A program made the translations under genes and the position numbers. Positions 1-8,304 of a stretch of 64,000 bases of DNA are shown here, in pieces (within the stretch, counting starts at the first letter, position 1; the number at the start of each line of letters is the position of its first letter). The stretch lies in NCBI GenBank assembly GCA_039683095.1, contig JBDKSB010000001.1:388567-452566 (forward strand), in the 5' to 3' direction. The stretch comes from Acidobacteriota bacterium (GTDB taxonomy: Bacteria > Acidobacteriota > Aminicenantia > Aminicenantales > Saccharicenantaceae). The notes beneath the pieces are model-generated. The model searched no databases. It was not told the origin of the DNA and saw nothing but the letters and a program-made list of their open reading frames with translations.

Positions 1-1
1 C

Positions 2-1006
2 CGGCTTCCCCTGATGGCGGGCGCGGGGCTGGCCGCCGTCGCGGGACTGCTGCCCATCGCCGCCCCGGCCAGGATCGCCTTGCTGGAGATCGCGGCCTTC
101 GCCGCCCTCTATATCGTCTGGAAGACGAGCCGGTCGGCCCCGGCCGGGAAGGCCTATCTTGCGGCCGTCGTCATCTCCGCCGCGGCGACGATCGCCGGGA
201 ACCTGCTCAAGGCGAACGGCCCGGTCTCCGTCGTCATGGCCCTGACAATGACGGGGGTCGCCGTCAAGCTGGCGCTCGTCCCCCTGTATGTCTGGCTTCC
301 GCTCGTCGCCGAGTCCGTCCCCGCCGTCGTCGTCGGCTTCGTGACGGCCGTCGTGGACATCGCCGCGTTCGGCGAGCTCCTGGCCTTGAGGCAAAGCGCG
401 CCCTGGCTTTTCGCGCCGCCCTGGCCCTGGCTGGCCCTGGCCCTGGTCTCGGCCCTGGCCGGGGCCGTCCTGATGCTGGGTCAGAAAGACCTCAAGCGCC
501 TGCTGGCCTTCTCGACGATCGAGGACATGGGCTACCTCGTTCTCGGGGTGACGGCGGGAGGCGCGCTCGGGTTGACCGGGGCCGCCGCCGGGGCGGCCGT
601 CCACGCCCTGGCCAAGGCCCTCCTTTTCGCCAGCCTGACGAAGCTCGAAACGGACGGCGCGCCTCTCGGCCTCCCCGCCGGGGGGATGGCCTCGCGCTAT
701 CCGGCGGCCGGCGCGGGCTTTCTCTTCGGGGCCCTGGCCATGCTCGGCATCCCCCCGACCGCAGGCTATCCGGCCCGATGGAGGCTGTATGAATGCGCCG
801 GCCGGACCGGGCGGTACGCCCTGGCTGTCCTGCTCGCCGCCACGGCCCTGGCCGTGCTGGCTTACAGCCGGGCGATCGCCGAATACTGGTGGGGCCCGGG
901 AGACCAGGGCCGGAAGCGGGAGCCGGCCGCGCTGACGGCCGCCTTCGCCGGCCTGGCGGCGCTGCTGCTCGTGTTCGGGCTCCTGCCACGGCTCCTGACA
1001 GGGTGA
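2..1006 (+). CDS. NuoL/M/N-like proton/ion antiporter subunit of a group 4 hydrogenase (5' partial)
   Basis: This is a polytopic membrane protein of the complex I/Mrp antiporter family, the part of energy-converting hydrogenases that couples ferredoxin oxidation to H+ or Na+ translocation. The reading frame is open to the left edge, and the visible part of about 330 residues is shorter than the usual 450-600, so the true start lies upstream. Almost the whole chain is hydrophobic helices. The block ending in ALAKALLF (about 600-640) carries the lysine on a broken helix that is characteristic of these channels, and GQKDLKRLLAFSTIEDMGY is a typical family signature. It lies 29 bp before the small subunit gene on the same strand. 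The family assignment is firm, but whether it is closest to NuoL, NuoM or NuoN cannot be decided from this fragment. Confidence 0.85.
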   Translation, partial: RLPLMAGAGLAAVAGLLPIAAPARIALLEIAAFAALYIVWKTSRSAPAGKAYLAAVVISAAATIAGNLLKANGPVSVVMALTMTGVAVKLALVPLYVWLPLVAESVPAVVVGFVTAVVDIAAFGELLALRQSAPWLFAPPWPWLALALVSALAGAVLMLGQKDLKRLLAFSTIEDMGYLVLGVTAGGALGLTGAAAGAAVHALAKALLFASLTKLETDGAPLGLPAGGMASRYPAAGAGFLFGALAMLGIPPTAGYPARWRLYECAGRTGRYALAVLLAATALAVLAYSRAIAEYWWGPGDQGRKREPAALTAAFAGLAALLLVFGLLPRLLTG

Positions 1007-1035
1007 GGGCCGAGGGGAGAAGGAACGGTGGAGCT

Positions 1036-1527
1036 ATGAGCGTCATCGACAAGCTGGTCGCGAGATCGCGGCGGCGGTCGCCCTGGCTCTTCCGGCTGAA
1101 CGCGGGGGGATGCAACGGCTGCGACATCGAGTTCTCCGCCTGCCTCAGCCCGCGCTACGACGTGGAGCAGACCGGAGCCCTGCTCGTGGGCAGCGCCAGG
1201 CATGCCGACATCCTTTGCGTCACCGGGCCCGTCACCCGGGGCTCGCTGGCGGCGCTGGAGACCATCTTCGCCCAGATGGGGGACCCGAAGGCGGTCGTGG
1301 CCGTCGGGAACTGCCCGGCGACCTGCGACGTCTTCGCGGGCAGCCCCGTCATCGCCGGCCCCCTGGACGGCCTCGTCCCCGTGGACGTGTTCGTCCCCGG
1401 CTGTCCGCCGCGGCCGGGCGACATCATCGAAGGCATCGCCCGGGCCGTCGCGGCCCTGCCGGCGAAGGGAGCGCGGGGCGGGAAGAGGGACGCGAAAAGG
1501 AAGAGGGGAGCCGGGAAGAAGACATGA
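1036..1527 (+). CDS. [NiFe]-hydrogenase group 4 small subunit (NuoB-like)
   Basis: This 163-residue protein binds the proximal [4Fe-4S] cluster next to the NiFe site and passes electrons between the ferredoxin subunit and the large subunit. Cys26 and Cys29 (GGCNGCD), Cys93 (VGNC) and Cys123 (PGCPP) give the NuoB-type ligand set. There is no Tat signal and no second or third cluster domain, which fits a cytoplasm-facing, membrane-bound group 4 enzyme. The ATG at 1036 is preceded by GGTGGAG and begins the conserved region, whereas longer in-frame extensions are low-complexity and overlap the upstream gene. The tail after residue 140 is a Lys/Arg-rich extension. Its TGA overlaps the next ATG (ATGA), indicating translational coupling. 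Confidence 0.92.
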   Translation: MSVIDKLVARSRRRSPWLFRLNAGGCNGCDIEFSACLSPRYDVEQTGALLVGSARHADILCVTGPVTRGSLAALETIFAQMGDPKAVVAVGNCPATCDVFAGSPVIAGPLDGLVPVDVFVPGCPPRPGDIIEGIARAVAALPAKGARGGKRDAKRKRGAGKKT

Positions 1528-2447
1528 ACGCCGGAAGGGCCCTGGTCGGATTGCTGGTGTTCCCGGGGCTTCTGTACGCCCTGCCCGCCGCCTGGCTCAT
1601 GCTCTGGATCGAACGGAAAGCCCGGGCGAGGATGCAGGGCCGAATCGGCCCGCCGTTCTATCAGCCCTTCTTCGACTTCGTCAAGCTCATGGCCAAGAGG
1701 ACGGTCCCCCTGGCCCCCTTTGACGCGATCCTGGCGGCCGGCCTGCCGATCCTGGCCGGGTCCTCGCTCCTGGTCGCCCTCGGCCTGCTGCCCGTCCTGT
1801 CGGGCCCGGGCGGTTTCGCCGGGGACGTGATCCTGCTGGTCGCCCTGCTCGAGGTCCCGGGCCTGGCGGCGGTCCTGGCCGGTTTCGCCTCGCGCTCGAT
1901 CTTCGGCCAGCTGGGCGGCGCGCGCGAAGCCGTCCTGAGCGTCGTTTCGAGCGTGCCTTTTCTGGGCGCCGTCGTCGCCCTGGCCATCTCGGCCCGCAGC
2001 CTCCGTCTCGTCGAGGTCGCGTCCGGGCCCGCGGCGGCGGTCCGCTGGCCCGCCGTCATCGCCCTGGTCCTGTGCCTGCCCCTGAAGCTGAGGATCAATC
2101 CCTTTTCGCTGGTCAACGCCGAGCAGGAGATCTACGCGGGTCCGCTGACCGAATACGCCGGGCCGAAGCTCGCGCTCTGGGAGCTCGTTCACGGGATGGA
2201 GTGGGTCGCCTGGACGGGGCTCGCGGCCTGCTTCGGCCTGCCGCTGCGTTCGGGCCGTCCGGCCCGGGACATAGCGCTGATGATCGCCGGATCGTTCCTC
2301 CTGGTCGTCCTCCTGGCCGTCGCGGCCGCGGGGACGGCGCGTCTGAAGGTCCGGCAGGCCGGCCTGTTCTATTGGAGCTGGGGACTGGGGCTGACCCTGC
2401 TGGCCCTTGTCCTGGCCGTCATCCCGCGAGGGGGAGGCGGCGGATGA
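1524..2447 (+). CDS. [NiFe]-hydrogenase membrane subunit (NuoH/HycD/EchB-like)
   Basis: This 307-residue integral membrane subunit anchors the hydrogenase module and connects it to the antiporter-like subunit. Visible family features are the WIERKARARMQGRIGPP segment after the first helix, the cytoplasmic FDFVKLMAKR loop, and LVNAEQEIYAGPLTEYAG, the acidic loop conserved in NuoH homologues near the quinone/ferredoxin interface. About eight hydrophobic helices can be counted. The ATG overlaps the stop of the small subunit gene, and its own stop overlaps the start of the ferredoxin gene (ATGA at 2444). This tight coupling supports one multisubunit complex. Confidence 0.93.
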   Translation: MNAGRALVGLLVFPGLLYALPAAWLMLWIERKARARMQGRIGPPFYQPFFDFVKLMAKRTVPLAPFDAILAAGLPILAGSSLLVALGLLPVLSGPGGFAGDVILLVALLEVPGLAAVLAGFASRSIFGQLGGAREAVLSVVSSVPFLGAVVALAISARSLRLVEVASGPAAAVRWPAVIALVLCLPLKLRINPFSLVNAEQEIYAGPLTEYAGPKLALWELVHGMEWVAWTGLAACFGLPLRSGRPARDIALMIAGSFLLVVLLAVAAAGTARLKVRQAGLFYWSWGLGLTLLALVLAVIPRGGGGG

Positions 2448-2989
2448 GCATCCTGGGCGTCATTTCCCGGAACCTGGGAAGGCGGAGGATAACGATCCGG
2501 CTTCCGGGCGAAGCCCCCCATCCCGACGGGTTCCGCGGCGCGGTGGCCATCGACGAGGGCAAGTGCGTCTGCTGCGCCATGTGCCGTTATGCCTGCGTTT
2601 CCGAGGCCATCGCCGTCAACTACCTCGCGGACCGGTTCACCTGGGATTATCGGGCCGGCCGCTGCACCTTCTGCGGCAAGTGCGTCGAGGTCTGCCCCGC
2701 GGCGGCGTTGTCCCAGAAGCCCGACAGCCTGCCTCCCTACGAGCGGCCGGCCGAGCTCGACAGCAGCCATACGATCCTCTATCCGCCCTGCGCCGAATGC
2801 GGCCGGCCGGCCCTGCCCATCACCGATGCCGTCCTCCTCAAGGCCTTCAAGGAGATCGGCGAGGACGTCGTGTCGTGGAGCCGGCTCTGCCTGAGATGCC
2901 GCCGCCGGAGGTCTTCGAGGGGCGCGGCGGCCGGACTGAAGGCGGCCCTCGGCCGGGAGACGGAGAAGGCGGATAAGCCGCGACCCTAG
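2444..2989 (+). CDS. Two-[4Fe-4S] ferredoxin-type hydrogenase subunit with extra C-terminal CxxC pairs (NuoI/HycF-like)
   Basis: This 181-residue electron-transfer subunit carries two classical CxxCxxCxxxC(P) motifs, Cys41/44/47/51 and Cys74/77/80/84, each expected to bind a [4Fe-4S] cluster. A further cysteine (Cys43) lies inside the first motif. After the ferredoxin domain come two more CxxC pairs, Cys116/119 and Cys149/152, which could bind zinc or another iron centre. Some formate-hydrogenlyase-type ferredoxin subunits have a similar C-terminal extension. The tail is very Arg/Lys-rich. It is likely the entry point for electrons from soluble ferredoxin. It sits between NuoH- and NuoC-like genes, in the canonical order. 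Confidence 0.9.
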   Translation: MSILGVISRNLGRRRITIRLPGEAPHPDGFRGAVAIDEGKCVCCAMCRYACVSEAIAVNYLADRFTWDYRAGRCTFCGKCVEVCPAAALSQKPDSLPPYERPAELDSSHTILYPPCAECGRPALPITDAVLLKAFKEIGEDVVSWSRLCLRCRRRRSSRGAAAGLKAALGRETEKADKPRP

Positions 2990-2997
2990 GAGCCGAT

Positions 2998-3432
2998 ATG
3001 GACATGGACGCGATCCCCGCCGCCATCGGAGCGGCGGACGGGTGGAGGAGGAAGCCGGACGGCTGGTGGCTCGACGCCCCCGGGGCCGATCCTTTGGCGA
3101 TGGCCAGCGTCCTCTTCGAAGCCGGGGCCCGGCTCGTCACCATGACGGCCGCGGCCCGCCCGGGAGGGGAGTACCGGGTCGTCTATCATTGGGACCTGGA
3201 GGGACGGGTCCTGAACATCGCCGTCATGACGAAGGAGGCGGCCCTGCCCAGCATCGCCGCGGTCCTGCCGGCGGCCGATTGGATCGAACGGGAGATCCAC
3301 GACTATTTCGCCGTCCGATTCGCCGGGCGCGACCTGCCGCCGATCTTCCTCGCCCCCGGGGAAGCCGCCGGCGTCCTGCGCTGGGACCTCAAGTGGGAAG
3401 GCCCGGAGAAAGGAGGCCGTGATCGGGGATGA
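2998..3432 (+). CDS. NuoC-like 30-kDa hydrogenase subunit
   Basis: This 144-residue soluble subunit corresponds to the N-terminal part of HycE or to stand-alone EchD/NuoC, which scaffolds the large subunit. The family signature is WIEREIHDYFAVRFAGR near the C-terminus, matching the W-x-ERE-x-x-D-x-F pattern of complex I 30-kDa subunits. The ATG follows AGGAG with normal spacing. An ATG two codons later is an alternative start. The stop overlaps the start of the large subunit gene (ATGA at 3429). The protein is shorter than respiratory NuoC, as is usual in Ech/Mbh-type hydrogenases. Confidence 0.85.
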   Translation: MDMDAIPAAIGAADGWRRKPDGWWLDAPGADPLAMASVLFEAGARLVTMTAAARPGGEYRVVYHWDLEGRVLNIAVMTKEAALPSIAAVLPAADWIEREIHDYFAVRFAGRDLPPIFLAPGEAAGVLRWDLKWEGPEKGGRDRG

Positions 3433-4505
3433 GCTACACCGTTCCCCTCGGGCCCTATCATCCCGCCTTCGAGGAGCCATGCCGGATCGACGTGACCTGC
3501 GAGGGCGAGATCGTCAAGGACGCCGTGATCCGCCTCAAGTTCAACTTCCGCGGCGTCGAATGGCTGGCTGAACGGAGGAATTACCTCCAGGCCGTGGCCC
3601 TCATCGAGCGGGTCTGCGGCATCTGCTCGAACGTCCACGCGATGACCTTCTGCCGCGCCCTGGAGACCCTGGCCGGCCTGGAGGTCCCCGAGCGGGCCCG
3701 GGCCATCCGCGTCGTCGTCGCGGAGCTCGAGCGGGTGACGTCCCATCTTCTCTGGACGGGCCTGGCCGCGGAGATCATGGGGTTCCAGACGCTGTTCATG
3801 GCCTGCTTCGCCGTCCGCGAGAGGGCCATGGACCTGCTGGAGACGATCTCGGGGAACCGCGTGAACTACGGCATGAACCGCATCGGCGGCGTCACCCGGG
3901 ACATCGCCGATCCCGGGGCGGCCCTGGCCGAGGTCCGGAAGCTCAGGGAGGAGACGGCGGGGAGGATCGCTCCCGTCTTTCTGAACGACCGGACGGTCAG
4001 GGCCCGCTGCGCCGGGATCGGCATCCTGCCCGGGGACCAGGCCAGGGCCTGGGGCGCGGTCGGCCCGACGGCCCGGGCCTCGGGTGTCCCCCAGGACATC
4101 CGCAAGGCCGCCCCTTACGAGGCCTACGGCCGCTACGAGTTCCGCGTCCCCGTCCAGGCCGAGGGCGATGTGAACGCCCGGGTCGTCGTCCGCCTGCTCG
4201 AGCTCATGGAGACGTACGGCATCCTCGAACAGGCGCTTGCGACGATGCCCGGGGGCCCCCTGGCCGGTCCGGAGTTCGTCGAGATCCCGGCGGGCGAAGC
4301 GACGGCGCGGTCCGAAGCGCCGCGCGGGGAATGCTTCTATTATGTCGCGGCGGGCGGCACGGACGCCCCGCTGCGGGTGAAGATCCGGACCCCGAGCTTC
4401 GTCAACCTGCCGCTCGTCCGGATCATGGTGCTCGGGGCGAACCTGGCGGACGTCCCGCTCATCAACGCTTCGATCGACCCGTGCTATTCCTGCACCTGCC
4501 GCTGA
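3429..4505 (+). CDS. [NiFe]-hydrogenase group 4 large subunit (catalytic, NuoD-like), without a C-terminal maturation peptide
   Basis: This is the catalytic subunit for H2 evolution or uptake, 358 residues. The N-terminal ligand motif is RVCGICSNVH (Cys63, Cys66, His70). The C-terminal motif is DPCYSCTCR (Cys352, Cys355). All four nickel-binding cysteines are present, so this is a hydrogenase and not a complex I NuoD. The chain stops directly after the Arg that normally precedes the endopeptidase cleavage site, so there is no C-terminal extension to remove. Neighbouring subunits place it in the membrane-bound, energy-converting group 4. Subgroup assignment would need a phylogeny. No maturation genes (hyp) are visible in the window. 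Confidence 0.94.
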   Translation: MSYTVPLGPYHPAFEEPCRIDVTCEGEIVKDAVIRLKFNFRGVEWLAERRNYLQAVALIERVCGICSNVHAMTFCRALETLAGLEVPERARAIRVVVAELERVTSHLLWTGLAAEIMGFQTLFMACFAVRERAMDLLETISGNRVNYGMNRIGGVTRDIADPGAALAEVRKLREETAGRIAPVFLNDRTVRARCAGIGILPGDQARAWGAVGPTARASGVPQDIRKAAPYEAYGRYEFRVPVQAEGDVNARVVVRLLELMETYGILEQALATMPGGPLAGPEFVEIPAGEATARSEAPRGECFYYVAAGGTDAPLRVKIRTPSFVNLPLVRIMVLGANLADVPLINASIDPCYSCTCR

Positions 4506-4518
4506 GAGGGAGCCGCGA

Positions 4519-5256
4519 ATGATCACGCCGGAAGAGCTGGAGCGTTACGAACGCCAGATCAGGATCTTCGGCCGGGAGGGCCAGGAGCGGCTGAAGGCCG
4601 CCAGGGTTTTCGTCGCCGGGGCGGGCGGCCTCGGATCGGCCGTCTGCACCTACCTGGCGGCGGCCGGGATCGGGACGCTGAGGATCGTCGACGAGGGGTC
4701 GGTCGAGCGGAGCAACCTCAACCGGCAATTCCTGTTCGGCGACGCGGACATCGGGAAGGCGAAGGTCGAAGCCGCCGCCGCGCGCCTGGCCCAGGTCAAC
4801 CCCCTCGTCCGGATCGAAGCCAGGCGCGGCTCCATCGAGGCTGGGACCGTCCTCGGGCTCCTGGGCGACTGCGCCATCATCATCGACGCCATGGACAACT
4901 ATGCCGCCCGGTACGTCCTGAACGATGCCGCCTGGGCCAGGGGCATACCCTTCGTCCATGGGGCGATCGAGGGCTTCTACGGCCAGGTCACGACCTTCGT
5001 CCCGGGCCGGACGGCCTGCCTGAGGTGCCTCGTCCCGGTCCCGCCGCCGAGGCGGGCCGTTCCCGTCATCGGGACCTTCTGCGGCATCATCGGCGCGATC
5101 GAGGCCACCGAGGCCGTCAAGTTCTTCGTCGGCACGAGCCATCTGCTCGAGAACAAGCTCCTGATGCTGGACGGTCACCACGGCGTTGTCGAAGAGGTGG
5201 CCATCACCGGCGATCCGGCCTGCCGGGTCTGCGGGCGTCGAGGCCCGGGCCGATGA
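4519..5256 (+). CDS. MoeB/ThiF-family adenylyltransferase (E1-like)
   Basis: This 245-residue enzyme activates the C-terminal Gly-Gly of a ubiquitin-like sulfur carrier with ATP. The nucleotide-binding GAGGLGS is at residues 34-40, followed by the NLNRQFLF substrate/ATP loop. Two CxxC pairs (CLRC and CRVC near the C-terminus) form the structural zinc site. A cysteine in GTFCGIIGAIEA is at the position of the catalytic or crossover cysteine. Its stop overlaps the start of a MoaD/ThiS-like gene, its obvious protein partner. Directly downstream of a hydrogenase operon, it may serve molybdo-/tungstopterin or another sulfur-transfer need. The pathway is not fixed by the sequence. Confidence 0.88.
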   Translation: MITPEELERYERQIRIFGREGQERLKAARVFVAGAGGLGSAVCTYLAAAGIGTLRIVDEGSVERSNLNRQFLFGDADIGKAKVEAAAARLAQVNPLVRIEARRGSIEAGTVLGLLGDCAIIIDAMDNYAARYVLNDAAWARGIPFVHGAIEGFYGQVTTFVPGRTACLRCLVPVPPPRRAVPVIGTFCGIIGAIEATEAVKFFVGTSHLLENKLLMLDGHHGVVEEVAITGDPACRVCGRRGPGR

Positions 5257-5528
5257 GGCTCAAGGTCCGCTTCTTCGCGACCATGCGGGAGGTCTTCCAG
5301 GCCCGCGAGATGGACGTCGAGATCGGGGCGGGGGCCACGGTCGCCGGCCTCCTGGACAGCCTTTGCACATCGGCCAGGAAAAGGGACGAGCTGTTCGAAG
5401 GCCGGGAGCTCAAGCCCTTCATCATCATCCTGAAGAACGGCCGTCACATCCAGCACCTGAACGGGCTGGCCACGGGCCTGGAGGACGGGGATGTCGTCTC
5501 CATCTTTCCCGCGGTGGCCGGGGGATAG
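5253..5528 (+). CDS. MoaD/ThiS-like ubiquitin-fold sulfur carrier
   Basis: This 91-residue beta-grasp protein ends in Gly-Gly, the residue pair that is adenylated and thiocarboxylated by MoeB/ThiF enzymes. The opening MRLKVRFFATMREVF resembles MoaD (FFAxLRE) more than ThiS. Its ATG overlaps the TGA of the E1-like gene, a strong sign of stoichiometric co-expression. The likely role is sulfur donor for the dithiolene of molybdopterin or tungstopterin, with thiamine or cysteine biosynthesis as alternatives. No MoaE or molybdoenzyme gene is present in the window. Confidence 0.82.
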   Translation: MRLKVRFFATMREVFQAREMDVEIGAGATVAGLLDSLCTSARKRDELFEGRELKPFIIILKNGRHIQHLNGLATGLEDGDVVSIFPAVAGG

Positions 5529-5543
5529 CGGCCGGGCGGGACA

Positions 5544-6368
5544 TTGAACACGATCTTCGTCGTTTCCGACGGAACGGGCCGCACGGCCGAGCGGGCCCTG
5601 AGCGCCGCGCTCGTCCAGTTCCCGGGCGCGCAGGTCGACATCGTCGTCCGGCCCAATGTCCGGACCGCCCGGAAGGCCCGCCGCGTCGTGACCGAGGCGG
5701 CCAGGGCCGGCGGGTTCATCGTCCACACGATCGTCACGGACGCTGTCCGGGAGGCCGTGGTCAACGCCGGCCGCGCCGGCAACGTGGAGACGATCGATCT
5801 CATGGGGCCGCTGATCGCCCGCCTGACCGCGACGCTGGCCGAGTCCCCGTCGGAGAAGCCGGGCCTGTTCAGCCAGCTGAACAAGTCCTATTTCCGGCGC
5901 ATCGAGTCCGTGGACTTCGCCTTCCGTCACGACGACGGCCAGCGCATCGAGGACCTGCGCAAGGCCGAGCTCATCCTCCTCGGCGTCTCCCGGACGTTCA
6001 AGACCCCGCTCAGCGTCTATCTCGCCTTCAAAGGCTGGTTCGTGGCCAATGTCCCGTTCGTGATGCACCAGGAGCCGCCGGCCGTTCTGGCCAGGATCGC
6101 GGCGAACAAGGTCTTCTGCCTGGACACCAACGCCCGGCAGCTGGCCGAGCTTCGCCGGGTCAGGGACGAATACCTGAAGGGCGCGGCCAATGCCTACGCC
6201 GATCCGGAGCTCGTGCGCATCGAATTGATGCAGGCCCGCCAGTTCTACGCCCGGCATCCCGGCTGGGCGGTCGTCAACGTCACCAGCAAGCCGATCGAGG
6301 AGATCGCCGCCGAGATCCTGGCCATCCGCGGCCGGGCCGGGAAGGCCGGCCCGCACAACCAGCTCTAG
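5544..6368 (+). CDS. ppsR: PEP synthase / pyruvate phosphate dikinase regulatory protein (DUF299)
   Basis: This is a bifunctional ADP-dependent kinase and Pi-dependent pyrophosphorylase that switches PEP synthase or PPDK off and on by phosphorylating an active-site threonine. It has 274 residues, the usual length. The N-terminus FVVSDGTGRTAE and the nucleotide-binding loop LGVSRTFKTPLSVYLA are diagnostic. The only start that fits the family N-terminus is TTG at 5544, 15 bp after the preceding stop, with a weak GGGCGGG upstream. Co-orientation with the hydrogenase genes may be incidental or may link pyruvate/PEP flux to reducing balance. The target kinase gene is not in the window. Confidence 0.9.
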   Translation: MNTIFVVSDGTGRTAERALSAALVQFPGAQVDIVVRPNVRTARKARRVVTEAARAGGFIVHTIVTDAVREAVVNAGRAGNVETIDLMGPLIARLTATLAESPSEKPGLFSQLNKSYFRRIESVDFAFRHDDGQRIEDLRKAELILLGVSRTFKTPLSVYLAFKGWFVANVPFVMHQEPPAVLARIAANKVFCLDTNARQLAELRRVRDEYLKGAANAYADPELVRIELMQARQFYARHPGWAVVNVTSKPIEEIAAEILAIRGRAGKAGPHNQL

Positions 6369-6375
6369 CCCCGGC

Positions 6376-7563
6376 TTAGCCCTCTCCGGCCCCCGTTCCG
6401 GCGGCGCCGGCGGGAAGCGGCTCCTCCGTCGCCAGCCACCTCGAGGCGACGGCCAGATAGACGAGGATCGGCAGGTACTGCGGCTCCGGCGTCGGCGCGG
6501 CCAGCAGGAAGACGAAGCAGGCCGTCAGCATGGCTGAGACGAGGCGCAGCCGCGGAGCGGCCAGGACGGCCGCGACGACCGCGGCCGCGGCGGCGAAGGG
6601 ATAGATCCCCTGGAGGCCGAGCGCGTTCAGCGGTCCCGACAGGACATTGGGGTAGAAGGTGGTCAGGGCGGCCCGCTCGTCGAGGTTGACGTTGAAGAGG
6701 ATGGTGTTCCGGACGACGGCCATGATGCCGAACGGCGCCATGACGGCGGCCGCGGCCGCCGCCGCGATGGCCCCGCCGGCGGCGATGGGCCCGAGCGAGG
6801 CGGGCCGCTTCCGGTCGAACCGGTGCCAGTAGTACGCGGCCATGATGGGCATGATCAGGAACTTGGTCATCAGGCCGATCCCGAATACCACGGCGATCAG
6901 GACCGGCCGGACCTTGGCCGGCCTGGCGCGCTGACGGGCCATGAGCCAGATCAGGATCGCCGTGACGAGGAAGGTCATGGAAGGGTTGGTCTTGATCTCC
7001 CCGGCGAGGAAGATCGGAAAGAAGGCCGCCAGGCTCGCGGCCGGCACGCCCGGAAAGGCCGCCAGCAGGATCAGGCAGCAGGCGGCGTTGAGCGCCAGCA
7101 TGATGCCGGTCAGGATGCCGCTGTCCCAGCGGCCGATGATCCGGTAAGCCAGGTAATAGGGGCCGATCTCGGCCGGCGGATAATTGAAGTTCCCGTAGGC
7201 GGGGAGGCCGCGCTCATCCCGGTGGAAGATCGTTCCGCAGGTGTACGGATTGCGGCCGCCGTCGAGGGCCTCGAAGACGGAGCGGTAGACGTCGACGATC
7301 TCGGCCCGGGGATCGATGCCCGCGACCTCGCGGACGCCCCAGCCGAGGCCGACGAGGAAGATCGCGGCCAGAACCACCTTGCGGCAGAGGAAACGGCGGG
7401 GGATCATGCAGAGCCCCCAGATCAGGATCAGGGCCAGCGACAGCTCGACGGCCAGGCCGTAACGATGGCCGTGCGGGACCGGCTTCAGGACCAACATGGC
7501 GATCGAAACCGCCAGGCAGAGCAGGAGGGCCGCCGGGACGAGGCCTTTCCTCGTGGCCTTCAC
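6376..7563 (-). CDS. Polytopic membrane glycosyltransferase, GT87/DUF2029-like
   Basis: This 395-residue protein has about ten hydrophobic helices. After the second helix lies an extracytoplasmic loop containing DGGRNPYTCGTIFH and NFNYPPAEIGPYYL, the arrangement of polyprenyl-phosphate-sugar-dependent mannosyl/arabinosyl transferases of the GT-C fold. The start is GTG at 7561-7563, 12 bp downstream of a dolichol-phosphate-mannose-synthase-like gene on the same strand. That enzyme could make the lipid-linked sugar donor this one uses. The acceptor is unknown. A less specific GT-C membrane protein is the main alternative. Confidence 0.7.
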   Translation of the reverse strand: MKATRKGLVPAALLLCLAVSIAMLVLKPVPHGHRYGLAVELSLALILIWGLCMIPRRFLCRKVVLAAIFLVGLGWGVREVAGIDPRAEIVDVYRSVFEALDGGRNPYTCGTIFHRDERGLPAYGNFNYPPAEIGPYYLAYRIIGRWDSGILTGIMLALNAACCLILLAAFPGVPAASLAAFFPIFLAGEIKTNPSMTFLVTAILIWLMARQRARPAKVRPVLIAVVFGIGLMTKFLIMPIMAAYYWHRFDRKRPASLGPIAAGGAIAAAAAAAVMAPFGIMAVVRNTILFNVNLDERAALTTFYPNVLSGPLNALGLQGIYPFAAAAAVVAAVLAAPRLRLVSAMLTACFVFLLAAPTPEPQYLPILVYLAVASRWLATEEPLPAGAAGTGAGEG

Positions 7564-7575
7564 GGGAACGGTCCT

Positions 7576-8304
7576 TCAGGCCGGCCGGAGCCGGCGGTGA
7601 TGCCTGAGCCAGACGCTGGCGATGCCGGCGGCGGCCTGGACCTTGACCTTCAGGCTCATTTTAGACCGGCCGGCCCGGCGTTCGGAGAAACAGATGGGGA
7701 CCTCGCCGATGGCCAGGCCCAGGCGCTCGCAGACATAGGTCATCTCGACCTGGAACAGATAGCCGTGGGAACGGATGCTCCCGAGATCGACGGCCTCGAG
7801 GGTCGATCGCTTCCAGGCCTTGAAACCGGCGGTGGCGTCGAGGGTCCTGAGCCCCAGGAGCGTCCGGGCATAGGCGTTGGCCGACCGGCTCAGCCTGGAT
7901 CGGCCGGCGCTCCAATGGTCGTCCACGCGGCCGCCGGCGATGTAGCGGGAGCCGACCGCAACGTCGCAGTCGGCGAGCTTCGCCAGGAGGCGCGGCACGT
8001 CCGACGGGGAATGGGAGAAATCGGCGTCCATCTGCACGACGGCGTCGGCACCGTCGGCGAGGGCCTGGCGGAAGCCGTCGATATAGGCCAGGCCCAGGCC
8101 GCGCCCGCCCTGGCGGTGGAGGACCGACAGGCGGCCCGGTGATGCGGCAGCCAGCTTGTCCGCCAGGTCGCCCGTGCCGTCGGGCGAGCCGTCGTCGACG
8201 ACGAGAAGACGCAGGCGCGGGACCGGCAGCGCGAGGAGGGCCGAGGTCAGGGCGGACAGGTTGCGGGCCTCATTGTATGTGGGGACTACGATGATCGTAT
8301 TCAT
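7576..8304 (-). CDS. Polyprenyl-phosphate (dolichol-phosphate-like) mannosyltransferase, GT2
   Basis: This 242-residue soluble GT2 enzyme is predicted to transfer a sugar from an NDP-sugar to polyprenyl phosphate at the inner membrane face. It begins with IVVPTYNEARNL, has the VVDDGSPDGT nucleotide-binding motif, and DADFSHSP as the metal-binding DxD-type motif, all typical of DPM1-type enzymes. It lacks the C-terminal membrane anchor of some relatives. An ATG at 8304 follows a G-rich ribosome-binding site, with TATAAT on the minus strand at 8325-8330. It forms an operon with the GT-C-like gene downstream, suggesting a two-step extracytoplasmic glycosylation unit. Confidence 0.88.
   Translation of the reverse strand: MNTIIVVPTYNEARNLSALTSALLALPVPRLRLLVVDDGSPDGTGDLADKLAAASPGRLSVLHRQGGRGLGLAYIDGFRQALADGADAVVQMDADFSHSPSDVPRLLAKLADCDVAVGSRYIAGGRVDDHWSAGRSRLSRSANAYARTLLGLRTLDATAGFKAWKRSTLEAVDLGSIRSHGYLFQVEMTYVCERLGLAIGEVPICFSERRAGRSKMSLKVKVQAAAGIASVWLRHHRRLRPA

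Noticed and set aside
3429-4505. Respiratory complex I NuoD instead of hydrogenase
   Set aside because: Both CxxC nickel-binding pairs are intact, which complex I lacks, and NADH-binding subunits are absent.
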